NCBI RefSeq assembly: GCF_023898315.1
Contig: NC_064616.1
Coordinates: 701,807,389-701,871,388, forward strand
Source: Schistocerca nitens
Taxonomy: Eukaryota; Arthropoda; Insecta; Orthoptera; Acrididae
Direction of reading: 5' to 3'
DNA: 64,000 bases
Positions within the stretch are counted from its first letter, which is position 1. The number at the start of each line of letters is the position of its first letter. A program made the translations under genes and the position numbers. Positions 10,131 through 21,340 of this stretch are shown here, in pieces. The notes under the pieces are model-generated. The model worked only from the letters and a program-made list of their open reading frames with translations, was not told the DNA's origin and ran no database searches.

Positions 10131-11040
10131 TGTAATGTACTGCGAATACATAGAAAGATAGATCCCTTATCATTTAGCTACAATATAGCAGGTCAGCAAC
10201 TGGAAGCAGTTAATTCCATAGCCCGCATCTCGTGGTCGTGCGGTAGCGTTCTCGCTTCCCACGCCCGGGTTCGATTCCCGGCGGGGTCAGGGATTTTCTC
10301 TGCCTCGTGATGGCTGGGTGTTGTGTGCTGTCCTTAGGTTAGTTAGGTTTAAGTAGTTCTAAGTTCTAGGGGACTTATGACCACAGCAGTTGAGTCCCAT
10401 AGTGCTTAGAGCCATTTTTAGTTAATTCCATAAATTATCTGGTAGTAGGCATTAGGAGTGATTTAAAATGGAATGATCATATAAAGTTGATCGTCGGTAA
10501 AGCAGATGCCAGACTGAGATTCCTTGGAAGAAACCTAAGGACATTCAATCCGAAAACAAAAGAAATAGGTTACAGTACACTTGTTCGCCCACTGCTTGAG
10601 TATTGCTCACCAGTGTGGGATCCGTACCAGATAGGGTTGATAGAAGAGATAGAGAAGATCCAACGGAGAGCAGCGCGCTTCGTTACAGGACCATTTAGTA
10701 ATCGCGAAAGCGTTACGGAGATGATAGATAAACTCCAGTGGAAGACTCTGCAGGAGAGACGCTCAGTAGCTCGGTACGGGCTTTTGTTGAAGTTTCGAGA
10801 ACATACCTTCATCGAGGAGTCAAGCAGTATATTGCTCCCTCCCACGTATATATCGCGAAGAGACCATGAGGATAAAATCAGAGAGATTAGAGCCCACACA
10901 GAGGCATACCGACAATCTTTCTTTCCACGAACAATACGAGACTGGAATAGAAGGGAGAACCGATAGAGGTACTCAAGTACCCTCCGCCACACACCGTCAG
11001 GTGGCTTGCGGAGTATGGATGTAGCCGTAGATGTAGATCA
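10131..11040 (+). mobile_element. LINE (same family as 3693-4727), 5'-truncated
   Basis: The copy begins abruptly at CNVLRIHRK, in the reverse-transcriptase palm/thumb region. It keeps an open frame at 10487-10966 (VGKADARLRFLGRNLRTF, VRPLLEYCSPVWDPYQIG, RRAARFVTG, HEDKIREIRAHTEAYRQSFF, RDWNRRENR) and ends with the GATGTA-type tail at about 11016-11040. Very close to the copies at 3693 and 53032. A SINE with a different tRNA head is inserted at 10221-10419. No clear target duplication, as is common for CR1-type LINEs. Confidence 0.88.
10221..10419 (+). mobile_element. SINE with tRNA-Gly-like head and common-family tail
   Basis: The head (TCTCGTGGTCGTGCGGTAGC, TTCTCGCTTCCCACG, GGGTTCGATTCCCGG) resembles tRNA-Gly(CCC), including the CCC anticodon triplet. 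It is followed by TCAGGGATTTTCTCTGCCTCG. From GTCCTTAGGTTAGTTAGG onward the sequence equals the common SINE family. A perfect 13-bp duplication, AGTTAATTCCATA, lies at 10208-10220 and 10420-10432. Confidence 0.92.
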
Positions 11041-11507
11041 GGTTTGCTGCAAATACGTACTATTACGGTCGTGAGCATTAGTTATCTCTGATATTGGACG
11101 TAGTGAGTTGATATCAGTCAATAATGCCTTCGAGACGACGAAGACACCATTATCAACAGCTCATTGAGTTTGAACGAAGTTGCAAAATAGTGCGTCGAGA
11201 AGATGGATGTTCCTTCTGCGATATTGCAAAAAGTCTGGACGTGAATGTAGCCTCTGTACAGGACTGGTGACAGCGGTGGTCACAGGAAGACACGGTCGGA
11301 AGAAGATCGGGCTTGAGGGCTCCGGGGCACTACGGAAAGAGTAGATAGTCGTGTTTGGCGTATGGATGTGGCGCATCGTATTGTGTCTGCATCACAGTGA
11401 CACAACGAATTGTTACAAATCGGTTACTACAAGGACAGCTCAGAGCCAGTAGTGTGCATTCCGCTGACCCCAAAACCACCATCGCTTGCGATTTCAGTGA
11501 TGTCAAG

Positions 11508-11697
11508 CGCCGGTCGTGGTGGCCGAGCGGTCCTAGGCGCTACAGTCTGGAACCGCGCGACCGCTACGGTCGCAGGTTCGAATCCTGCCTCGGGCATGGA
11601 TGTGTGTGATGTCCTTAGGTTAGTTAGGTTTAAGTAGTTCTAAGTTCTAGGGGACTGATGACCTCAGATGTCGAGTCCCATAGCGCTCAGAGCCATT
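11508..11697 (+). mobile_element. tRNA-headed SINE, common family (head type A)
   Basis: Full-length copy with intact A and B boxes. An 11-bp duplication, TGATGTCAAGC, lies at 11497-11507 and 11698-11708. It is inserted within the transposase region of the Tc1 element. Confidence 0.94.
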
Positions 11698-12468
11698 TGA
11701 TGTCAAGCAAGAGCTCATTGGAGGGTGGAGTGGAGGTCTGTTATGTTTTCTGATAAAAGCAAGTTCCGCCTCGGTGCCAGTGATGATCGCGTATTGGTTA
11801 GGATAAGTCCGGATGAGCAACTGCAGCCAACCTGTCTGTGTCCTAGACACAATGGATCTACACATGGGTCTATGGTCTGAGGTGCAGTTTCGTATGTCAG
11901 CAGGAGCGCTCTCGTCGTTATCCCACTCACGCTGACTGCGAATTCCTACGTCAGTCTGGTGATTCGACCGCTTGTGCTGCCTTTCATGAACAGCATGCCT
12001 GGAAGTGTTTTCCAATAGGATGACGCTCACCCACATACCGCTGTTGTAACCCAACATGCTGTACAGTGTGTCGACATGATACCTTGGCCTGCTCGAACAC
12101 CATATCTGTCTCAAATCGAGCACGTATGGGACATCATCGAACAGCAATTCCAGCGTCATCTACAACCAGCATTTGCCAACCCTGTATTGACCGACCAAGT
12201 GCAACAGGCGTGGAGCTCCATCCCACATATTAACATCCGGAACCTGTGCGACAAATGCATGCACGTTTTCAGTACCTGCATGAAACATTCTGGTGGCTAC
12301 GCTGGCCATTAATGTACCACTGTTCCAATTTTCAATGACTTTCCTTGCGCTTACATTAAGCTGTGAACTTGCAACGTTCATCACTTAAATGTGTTACCTA
12401 GAAAAGTATATTCCCTTAACTTAAGTACTCTACATTAAATTTTTGTTGGAGCTCGGATTTTTTTCCGT

Positions 12469-14300
12469 TACAGCATCAGAAATGTCGTTGTAGTTTATCG
12501 ACATTCCTTCAATAACACAGAAACAACAAGCGTCTCTCCCAGATACTCGTCCTCAGGAACTGTCTCAACACAATCTCTTTTTCATCACTATTGTTTAAAT
12601 CAAAAGCCTTAACCACTTTCCGCACAAGAAGTCAACTGAGTGGTTTCACGAAATGGGATGGTATAATGGGTAAGGCATTGAAATTGTATTAAAGACGATC
12701 TCATTTCAAATCTTCATTCGAAAATCTTGGTTTCGGTATTGCTTCCTTTCCTTAAAATGAATCTTGCTGTGGCCAGATTGCTCTCCTGCCCAAACCCAGT
12801 GTAGATCGTACAATGTCGCCAATGATCATTTACTGGGTGTGGAGAGAGCCTGCGAAATTGCTTTCTTTATTCTTTCCGAGAAAAAACGAATGTTATTTGG
12901 GAATGTTAGCCTAGTGTTTCAGTGATTGAGATTTTCTCCATTGTGATTTAGTGTAGTATCTTCTGTCATGATTTAACGTTTTAATAAAATTTCAAATGTA
13001 GTATGTTTTTAAATATTTTTATAAACTAATCATAAATTTCAGCACAAATAGAAATATTCAAGAGACCAGTCTTGTATGTAAATGTACGTTTGTTGGATTT
13101 TATGTACGCTCAAATGTAAAGTCTGTGTAATACTGACTCTCCGTAAAAAGTGCTATGGTCCAGCGGGTTAAAATTAATCTTTGTAATTTTGTCAAAGAGG
13201 AACAACAAAATTGACTGTCTGAACAGTAAGTGGAAAGATTGACAGAAAGGACTTGGCAGATTGCTAGTGGAGAAATGAGTGTATTTCGTGGAATGGAAGT
13301 TGTTTCTTTTGTGATAATGTTGGCGTCTATGTTACAATGATTCATTGAATATTGTGATAAAGCGTCGATCTTTTTAAGTTTAGATAGAGGAGATGGCCTG
13401 GCAAGGGATAAGGTGGGGGAGAGAAGACGGAAGAACTAACATTTACCTATGCAGAAGATTTTTCGAGAGAGTTGATGCGGAAGATCGTAAAGACGAAGAA
13501 ATAAAGACATCAAAAGAACAAGACTCATGCTGGTTTTCGTCAAGGGAGTTTGAGTGTCCGGACCAATAGCAATGGTTGTACATGGAGTAGATTGACGGAG
13601 AGAAGAGGAGAGACAGTGGACTGCAACAGAGGAGTGGACTGTATAACTAGAAGTGACAGTTACGCCGCGTTTTTGTACGAGAGGGAAGGAGATCTTGGAA
13701 TAGCGTAGTTTTCAGGGGATATAGTGTGAGGTCCAAGCACTGGTTTTGTTTCTACGTTAGTCTAACAAACTGATGCCATGCGATGTAAATCAGCTATAGC
13801 ATGAGCGTCCCTTGCTGAAATTAGGAAACGGGTTGTGCTTATAAAATAATCTAGCTAATCTCCAGATCTCTACTTCAGAAGTTATTTAATACTATTATTT
13901 CATCAAATTGTTTCTGAAGCAACTGTTTGCAGGAGAATATTTTCTTTATAACTTTAAACGCCTGAATCGGACAGATATTGCCATATTAACAATATACTTT
14001 GGTAAGTGAAACATCGGCTGCGCCACAGAGCCATCGACTGTCTTCTGCCACAGTAATTACATCTCAATTGAGAAGAATGAACACAATCTTTGGGCAGGGA
14101 TTTTAATAACAACAAGCAACTGTGTGCGTATATGTGAACACGCTACTTACCGTACTTCAATTTAGTTAACAGCAAAGTACATCCGAATTGTGTTAATTAT
14201 TGTGAAAGTTAATAGGAAACAAATACATTGGGTTCTGTAGAGAAATCTATATTACTTGCAGTTATTTCCTTTCCATTTCTGTATAAAACTGCACTAGGAA
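12469..14300. other. Unassigned stretch
   Basis: No coding region or named repeat recognised. 13380-13720 is purine-rich (GA-dominated) on the plus strand, unlike its neighbours, but no repeat ends are visible. Confidence 0.45.
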
Positions 14301-14312
14301 AACTTATTTCTT

Positions 14313-15052
14313 GAATGGGATTTCCACTCTGCAGCGGAGAGTGCGCTGATATGAAACTTCCTGGCAGATTAAAACTGTTTGCCGGGCCGAGACTCGAACT
14401 CGGGACCTTTGCCTTTCGCGGGCAAGTGCTCTACCAACTGAGCTACCCAAGCACGACTCACACCCCCTCCTCACAGCTTTACTACTGCCAGTACCTCGTC
14501 TTCTACCTTCCAAACTTTACAGAAGCTCTCCTGCGAACCTCGCAGAACTAGCACTCCTGAATGAAAGGATATTGCGGAGACATGGCTTAGCCACAGCCTG
14601 GGGGACGTTTCCAGAATGAGATTTTCACTCTGCAGCGGAGTGTGCGCTGATATGAAACTTCCTGGCAGATTAAAACTGTGTGCCCGACCGAGATTCGAAC
14701 TCGGGACCTTTGCCTTTCGCGGGCAAGTACCAGGAAGTGCCAGGAAGTTTCATATCAGCGTACACTCCGCTGCAGAGTGAGAATCTCATTCTGGAAACGT
14801 CCCCCAGGCTGTGGTAAATCCATGTCTCCGCAATATCCTTTCTTTCAGGAGTGCTAGTTCTGCAAGGTTCGGAGGAAAGCTTCTGTAAAGTTTGGAAGGT
14901 AGGAGACGAGGTACTGGCAGAAGTAGAGCTGTGAGGACGGAGTGTGAGTCGTGCTTGGGCAGCTCAGTTGGTAGAGCACTTGCCAACGAAAGGCAAAAGT
15001 CCCGAGTTCGAGTCTCGGCCCGGCACACAGTTTTAATCTGCCAGGAAGTCTC
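14313..15052 (-). mobile_element. Compound tRNA-like SINE: 1.4 units plus an inverted unit
   Basis: Units of about 300 bp contain a tRNA-like module (A box TAGCTCAGTTGGTAGAGC, B box GAGTTCGAGTCTC on the sense strand), a tail (TTTTAATCTGCCAGGAAGTT to CTGCAGAGTGAAAATCTCAT) and a spacer (ATGTCTCCGCAATATCC). 14313-14614 is one unit (sense on minus), 14616-14729 is a partial second unit, and 14730-15052 is a unit in the opposite orientation. The whole block is bounded by a 12-bp duplication, AACTTATTTCTT (14301-14312 and 15053-15064), so it inserted as one piece. U33 of the anticodon loop is absent in the tRNA-like modules, so they are tRNA-derived and unlikely to be working tRNAs. Confidence 0.8.
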
Positions 15053-15064
15053 AACTTATTTCTT

Positions 15065-15526
15065 CTTTTTTTCTTTTATTTTTTAAAGTGGTGTTGGATC
15101 ATTTATTACTAAGTCCAAGTTCCTCGATAAAATAAATTTGTTTGGAGATAAGTTCAGTTGTAGCACTACGTCGCTACATTTAGTGAAAGACCGCACTTCT
15201 CAGCCATGACTGTGTAAATAGCGATAGGAACCTTGTTATAGCTATTTTAATAAAAGTTTCAGGTCATTGCAATTAATTACGAACATAGTGTAGAAAAGAG
15301 CTTCAGTAGTTCCACAACAGGTTATAACATTACGCGTAAGTAGGCAACCTAATCCGCGATCTAGAAATGCTGTGAGGTAGGGTTATTTGATATACGGCTG
15401 AAGGCTAGCGGGCCCGGGGCTCGGGCCAGACCGCGGCACACGCTCGAGGCGAGCCAGGTGCAAGGGCGTAAGCAAAGGACCGGATGTGAGTTAATCCCAG
15501 TTTTGGAAATTTTGGCGACGGACCAT
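15065..15526. other. Unassigned stretch
   Basis: A T-rich start (15056-15090), then ordinary AT-rich DNA, then a short GC-rich island (about 15400-15480) with no recognisable content. Confidence 0.45.
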
Positions 15527-15543
15527 CGCTAAGGAAGACAGAT

Positions 15544-15738
15544 GGCTCTGAGCACTATGGGACTTAACATCTATGGTCATCAGTCCCCTAGAACTTAGAA
15601 CTTACCTAACTAACCTAAGGACATCACACGACACCCAGACATCACGAGGCAGAGAAAAACCGTGACTCCGTTGGGAATCGAACCCGGGAACCCGGGCGCG
15701 GGAAGCGAGAACGCTACCTCACGACCATTAGCTGCGGA
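15544..15738 (-). mobile_element. SINE with tRNA-Gly-like head
   Basis: Reverse copy of the type seen at 10221: the sense head has GCGTTCTCGCTTCCCGCG and GGGTTCGATTCCC, and the tail is that of the common family. A perfect 17-bp duplication, CGCTAAGGAAGACAGAT, lies at 15527-15543 and 15739-15755. Confidence 0.93.
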
Positions 15739-15755
15739 CGCTAAGGAAGACAGAT

Positions 15756-17059
15756 AATGCTACAGCAAATGGCGGAGTGTCAGACAATCTTAAAGATGGT
15801 TAAGTTACAGCTCTTTGAACTTCGACGATAAATCACAGTTACATATTAATGCAAATCTCAGAAAAATGAGGCGCATCCAATGACATAAGAGTAATTTCAG
15901 TATCTTTAAAACCACTAAGTTAATATTACGCAGTGAATAAACATTTGCACAATGAACCACTGCATTAACAACTTTTAATCGTTTCTAGCGATTTCCATAA
16001 ACGATACCTCAGATGATAGCATTGCACTAAAGCTACCATCCCTGACAACTAAGTATCTGTATCTATTTTATTTATTGATTTACGGTGTCTTTTATATCTG
16101 TTTCAGTAGGCAAATGTTTGCCAGAACATTGTGTCCGCCACGTTTACACAGCAAATGACCACAGCATCAGTACCTCATATTTTGTCATACTTGTTTAGTT
16201 ATTTAATGAGCAGTTTATTATTTAGCCAGTAACTTCATTTAAATGTTGATTACAAGTACTTTTTAAAAACCGTGTAATTTAAAAGTGGTAAATCGCATGT
16301 ATAGCAGACACCGCAACTGAAAAGAGAACCAAAAAGAGAGCATATATAATTGTTTAAATAAAATACAATGCCAGTCTGTTGTCATTTAACGTGAGCGCAC
16401 CTGCACAAGAATACTGGCTTATTTATTCATGGACAAACATTTACGAGTTGTAAATTATCAGAGTTGACAGGATGTTTATAACTTTCTTTATTTAAATATT
16501 GTTGTAACACATAAGTTTAGTCTGAGAAGGGGTCGTGGTGAATCAAATCACGTCTGTAGCACGTAGGAACGATGTATTTTGGTGTGGATGGAACAGCAGA
16601 CAGTAGCGTAACAGTACAGGAGTGAAGTGGAAGCTGGAGCTTCTCGAGTGAAGAGCTCAAGGGAGCGATTCTGGACACAGGAGTCAGACCTGCCTGTGGT
16701 AACGAGTGGCATTCAATGTGGAGGTGATTGATTCTGGGCGATGAACTGCTGGTACGATACTTTAACTTCTGAAGGGAGGGTTGAATGTGCTCCAGAGTGG
16801 ACTCTGACTGTTGCCCCTTGGTTTAAGGAACTGAGAACAGACACAGTATGAGATACTATTCTTCGTATCGCGGGTGTTAATTTGTGAATCATCATGTTGA
16901 GCTCTGAACTGTTTTGAGCTTGTGAATCTTTTGTTTATTATGATCATAAAATGGACTTAATTTTCGCGAGTCTTTCATGACCTTTTAGTTTGGGAATTTT
17001 TATACCATTCTCGTAACACCCTCAAAGTACATAACCTTACTTCATTCGATAAGAGAGAA
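15756..17059. other. Unassigned stretch
   Basis: AT-rich. 16560-16960 is more GC-rich and free of long frames. No named repeat, RNA gene or exon seen. Confidence 0.45.
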
Positions 17060-17236
17060 ACGATCACCACGATAAAATAAGGGAAATCAGAGCTCGTGCG
17101 GAAAGATATAGGTGTTCGTTCTTTCCGCGCGCTATACGAGATTGGAATAATAGAGAATTGTGAAGGTGGTTCGATGAACCCTCTGCTAGGCACTTAAATG
17201 TGATTTGCAGAGCATCCATGTAGATGTAGATGTAGG
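17060..17236 (+). mobile_element. LINE 3' fragment, different family with GATGTA tail
   Basis: The plus strand encodes DHHDKIREIRARAERYRCSF, then FPRAIRDWNN, the extreme C-terminus of a CR1/Jockey-type polyprotein. A short 3' UTR follows, ending in a GATGTA microsatellite (17217-17236). The body and UTR differ from the family at 3693, so this is a second LINE family sharing the tail motif. The 5' edge is approximate. Confidence 0.75.
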
Positions 17237-17584
17237 GCATTTTCCGTCTGTATTTTAACTGAATAGTGTAGGACCACATCCCGTTTATTTGAGATATCCT
17301 TTCTTCAATAACCATCATTCAAAATAACGCTCTGTCGTCTTTATCAATAACAGACGTTCGAAGAGAACAGTTTTTATTAAATTATTCGTTTATCTTTTAC
17401 ATTTCTGTGTATTTTATTGACTTGCAACTCTAGCCAGTGCATAGAATATTTGACTGCAGGATGACAGCTACATTTGCAACGAATTAGACTATATACAGAA
17501 ATAACTGCTACAGTACAGCACAGAAGGTAACTGAAAGAAATACATAATGAGAGGAACAGAAACTCGAAGACAGTGTTCCATTGT
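17237..17584. other. Unassigned stretch
   Basis: AT-rich, nothing recognised. Confidence 0.45.
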
Positions 17585-18050
17585 CGAATATTATCGTGCT
17601 GGTGGTCCAGGTATTAGGGTGTAGGGAGGCGTCATGTTTCATGGACGTACTGATCTCCAAATCTTTGAACACAGTACACTTAATGGCCACAGTTACTGTG
17701 ACACAGTGCTTCTACCGCACGCGCGTCTTTTCAGGCAGGGGTGCATTCAGCCCTCTGTTCATTTATTTTCTTTTTTATGACAACGCTCGACCGCATCGAA
17801 CAGCGCATGTAATGCTAATCGAACTGGAGGAAATTTGGCGAATGGACTGGACTGCCCGTTCTCCCTACTTAAGTCACATCGAGCACTTGTGGGCTGCTTT
17901 AGGGATACGCACTGCAACACATCCTCATGCACAAACGACCATCCAGCAGATGTCAATCGCGATGGTAGAGGACTGGAACGCCCTACGACAAGAACCTTAT
18001 GGCCAGCATGGGAGCGCGTTGCAGAGTGTGTACTGCCGTCCGTGGTAATC
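17585..18050 (+). pseudogene. Tc1-like transposase, C-terminal fragment
   Basis: One frame (17581-18048) reads from about 17760 YDNARPHRTAHVML, then MDWTARSPYLSHIEHLWAAL and a tail with TTIQQMSIAMVEDWNALRQE. These are the second and third acidic motifs of Tc1 transposases (DNARPH and SPxLxxIEHLW). Upstream, FHGRTDLQIF in another frame matches the strand before the second motif. The N-terminal half is missing. Confidence 0.78.
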
Positions 18051-18763
18051 ATACACAGTACTAAGAACCATGTGCTATCTTCCGTAATGTCCAGTGGACC
18101 ATCATGAATCGTGGTGACTTCAGTATAATTATTGTCTTTCAAAAATGTGTCATTCTTGTAGGTCTCATTGCGTATTACGTTGAGTTACCTTCTTTACTAT
18201 AGCAGTTCTTTCTATGTGTGGTCGAAGCTTCATCGAGTTACGTTGGCAGTGGCACATCATGCGAAAGTTACTTTCGTCTTTAAGTTTTACGCACCAGCGT
18301 GTATACGGGGTGGTCCATTGATAGTGACCGGGCCAAATATCTCACGAAATAAGCGTCAAACGAAAAAACTAAAAAGAACGAAACTTGGCCAGCTTGTAGG
18401 GGGAGACCAGATGGCGCTATGGTTGACCCGCTGGATGGCGCTGCTATAGATCAAACGGATATCAACTGCATTTTTTTAAAAAAAAACAGGAACCCCCATT
18501 TTTATTACATATTCGTGTAGTATGCAAGGAAATATGAATGTTTTAGTTGGAGCACTTTTCTCGCTTTGTGATAGATGGCACTGTAATAGCTCACAATTTT
18601 AGGCAAACAGTTGGTAACAGGTAGGTTTTTTAAATTAAAATACAGAACGTAGGTACGTTTGAACATTTTATTTCGGTTGTTCCAATGTGATACATGTACC
18701 TTTGTGAACTTATCATTCCTGAGAACGCATGCTGTTACAGCGTGATTACCTGTAAATACCACA

Positions 18764-19792
18764 TTAATGCAATAAACGCTCAAAATGATGTCCACCAACC
18801 TCAATGCATTTGGCAATACGTGTAACGACATTCCTATCAACAGCAAGTAGTTCGCTTTCCGTGATATTCGCACATGCATTGACAGTGCGCTGACGCATGT
18901 TGTCAGGCGTTGTCGGTGGATCACGATAGCAAATATCCTTTAACTTTCCCCACAGAAAGATATCCAGGGACGTCAGATCCGGTGAACGTGCGGGCCATGG
19001 TATGGTGCTTCGACGACCAATCCACCTGTCATGAAATATACTATTCAATACCGCTTCAACCGCGCGCGAGCTATGTGCAGGACATACATCATGTTGGAAG
19101 TACATCGCCATTCTGTCATGCAGTGAAACATCTTGTAGTAGCAACGGTAGAACATTACGTAGGAAATCAGTATACATTGCACCATTTAGATTGCCATCGA
19201 TAAAATGGGGGCCAATTATCCTTCCTCCCATAATACCGCACCATACATTAACCCGCCAAGGTCGCTGATGTTCCACTTGTCGCAGCCATCGTGGATTTTC
19301 CGTTGCCCAATAGTGGATATTAAGCCGGTTTACGTTACCGATGTTGGTGAATGACGCTTCGTCGCTAAATAGAACGCGTTAAAAAAATCTGTCATCGTCC
19401 CGTAATTTCTCTTGTGCTCAGTGACTGAACTGTACACGACGTTCAAAGTCGTCGCCATGCAATTCCTGGTGCATAGAAATATGGTTCGGGTGCAATCGAT
19501 GTTGATGTAGCATTCTGAACACCGATGTTTTTGAGATTCCCGATTCTCGCGCAATTTGTCTGCTACTGATGTGCGGATGAGCCGCGACAGCAGCTAAAAC
19601 ACCTACTTGGGCATCATCATTTGTTGCAGGTCGTGGTTGACGTTTCACATGCGGCTGAACACCTGTTTCCTTAAATAACTTAACTATCCGGCGAACGGTC
19701 CGGACACTTGGATGATGTCGTCCAGGATACCGAGCAGCATACATAGCACACGCCCGTGGGACATTTTGATCACAATAGCCATTCATCAACAC
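18764..19792 (-). pseudogene. Transposase, IS630-Tc1-mariner superfamily, two in-frame stops
   Basis: A single frame of 343 codons with two internal stops. N-terminus: RACAMYAARYPGRHHPSVRT, a DUF4817-like helix-turn-helix, followed by SRQIARESGISKTSVFRMLH. Catalytic part: LFSDEASFTN (first D), FQHDVCPAHSS (second D) and ARSPDLTSLDIFLWGKLKD (third D), giving a DD-D triad. The stops fall where the family would have FSHWAQEKL (TGA) and RFFQRVLFS (TAA). Both can arise by a single C-to-T or G-to-A change. The real start may lie further upstream, towards 19850. Not functional as read, but only lightly damaged. Confidence 0.85.
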
Positions 19793-19882
19793 GATATCGA
19801 CCTTTTCCGCAATTGGTAAACGGTCTATTTCAACACGGGTAATGTATCAAGAAGCAAATACCGTCCGCACTGGGGGAACGTT

Positions 19883-20424
19883 TTTTTTTTTTTTTCCTCT
19901 ATTGATTTTCAATTCCCCCCGAAGGGGGCGGGCTGGCAGTAGCTTACTACGCTGCTCTACAGCCTACAGACTTTTTTTAAATAAAGGAAGAAGAAAGAAA
20001 CAAGGTAAAACAGGCGATAAAATGGCGATTTAAAGTGTAAAATGGCGTAAAAATGCGGAAAGTTAAAACAGAAAGCAAAAGGGGTTGGCAATGTAGATAA
20101 AATACACAGGAATCAGACAAGTAACATAGTAGACACACAATTAAAAAACACGGCGACAGTCTGGTTTCTGTTCGCAAGAGATAAAAGGCACACCCAGCGA
20201 CAGTATGATGGCCGTTCGCAACAAGTCCCAAAAAACACGGAACACTCACTGCAAAACACGCACTGTAGCACACTCACTGGAGAACACTGCACGAAAGTGG
20301 CAGCACAAAGATGACACTTCCGAGCCAAAGGCAGATGGGGGGGGGGGGGGGCTGCAGGAGGGGGAAAAAAACGAAAAGGGGGGGGGGAACCAAGGAGGGA
20401 GAGGACTAATAAACGGGGAGAATA
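19883..20424 (-). mobile_element. Poly(A)-tailed retroposon of unknown family (542 bp)
   Basis: Flanked by a perfect 10-bp duplication, GGGGAACGTT (19873-19882 and 20425-20434). It begins with a T run (poly-A tail on the minus strand), preceded on the sense strand by a GGGGGGAATTG-type segment and GTAGAGCAGCGTAGTAAGC. The other end is C-rich on the sense strand (two long C runs) and contains no Pol III boxes I can see. No protein frame. Either a SINE-like retroposon or a 5'/3'-fused LINE derivative. Confidence 0.72.
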
Positions 20425-20741
20425 GGGGAACGTTACGGGATCCACGTACTTATACGTTTGTGACTATTACAGCACCATCTATCACAAAGCGAAAAAAGTG
20501 GTCCAACTAAAACATTCATATTTGTTTACGTACTACACGAATATGTAATAAAAAGTGGGGGTTTCTATTTTAAAAAATGCAGTTTATATCCGTGTGACCT
20601 ATGCAGCGCCATCTAGCGGGCCAACCATAGCGCCATCTGGTTTCCCCCCAAGCTAGAGAAGTTTCGTTCTTTGTAGTTTTTTCGTTTGACGCTTATTTCG
20701 TGAGATATATGGCCCGGTCACTATCAATGGACCAACCTGTA

Positions 20742-21041
20742 TGTATTAAACGTTTAAGTTCAGCCGCCTAAATCGGAAAGGGTTAATTTATCCGTATCCA
20801 CTGGGTACCTTGCTTTTCGAAGCGTGTCATTTCTTAAGTGTTTTGGTGTAAGGCTGTGAAGACTGCGTGTGTTGGACTATAGTGTCGTGTTCGAGCTGTA
20901 ACTGATGAGGATGATGAATGAAAAGCGAGAGCGTAAACTACGGTGCCATCACACAGCATTCTCTCCTCGAATAGCATTAAAGATATCGCTTAGTTTGATT
21001 TCCTCTTTGTCAGACGCATCGCTGTCAGCAGTGTCACATGC
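20742..21041. other. Unassigned stretch
   Basis: No recognised feature between the mariner-type element and the truncated SINE. Confidence 0.45.
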
Positions 21042-21053
21042 TGTAATTCTATG

Positions 21054-21168
21054 GCCTCGTGATGACTGGGTGTTGTGTGATGTCCTTAGGTTGGTTAGGT
21101 TTAAGTAGTTCTAAGTTCTAGGGGACTGATGACTATAGATGTTAAGTCCCATAGTGCTCAGAGCCATT
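21054..21168 (+). mobile_element. 5'-truncated SINE (tail half)
   Basis: Starts inside the body at GCCTCGTGATGACTGGGTG, which marks it as the tRNA-Gly-headed type, and continues to CAGAGCCATT. A 12-bp duplication, TGTAATTCTATG, lies at 21042-21053 and 21169-21180. The tRNA head is absent, as expected from incomplete reverse transcription. Confidence 0.88.
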
Positions 21169-21340
21169 TGTAATTCTATGATGCACTGCAGAAAGGCTTG
21201 GAATCACGCCCCGTGCGTGGCCACGAAGATGGGTGATAATGAATTTTACGCCGAAACCTCTCCTTTCCTTGCTGTCCAGATACTGGCTCTGAAAATTACT
21301 TTCGTCACTCGAATTTGAATTGGCCATACCCGACTCTAAC

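Larger units (their letters stand above)
9977..12468 (+). mobile_element. Tc1-like element split by a LINE and a SINE
   Basis: The left end (TA then CATTGACAAAAAAAAATC) and the right end near 12440-12468 are weak inverted copies. After a non-coding leader the transposase start (MPSRRRRHYQQLIEFERSCK) lies at about 11124-11270, far downstream because a LINE (about 10131-11040) is inserted in the leader. The helix-turn-helix reads SFCDIAKSLDVNVASVQDW. A SINE (11508-11697) lies in the linker. The C-terminus is an open frame (12076-12312: IPWPARTPYLSQIEHVWDII, then QQAWSSIPHINIRNL and HSGGYAG). Multiple stops in between make it non-functional. Confidence 0.75.
18306..20739 (-). mobile_element. Mariner-type element with about 220-bp inverted repeats
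   Basis: Terminal inverted repeats of more than 200 bp (18306-18580 and about 20464-20739) start CGGGGTGGTCCATTGATAGT on the left and, on the right, the reverse complement of CCATTGATAGTGACCGGGCC. Both contain ATAGCGCCATCTGG-like blocks. TA flanks both ends (18304-18305 and 20740-20741). The transposase frame is on the minus strand. The leader region is interrupted by a retroposon (19883-20424). Apart from that insertion the element appears complete. Confidence 0.88.

Noticed and set aside
10221-10292. Possible tRNA-Gly(CCC) gene
   Set aside because: The sequence continues into the shared SINE tail and has target duplications, so it is a SINE head.
14380-14455. Apparent tRNA gene (minus strand) with intact A and B boxes
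   Set aside because: It is part of a multi-copy repeat unit, the anticodon loop lacks U33, and an extra base sits before the anticodon stem. Better read as a SINE head.
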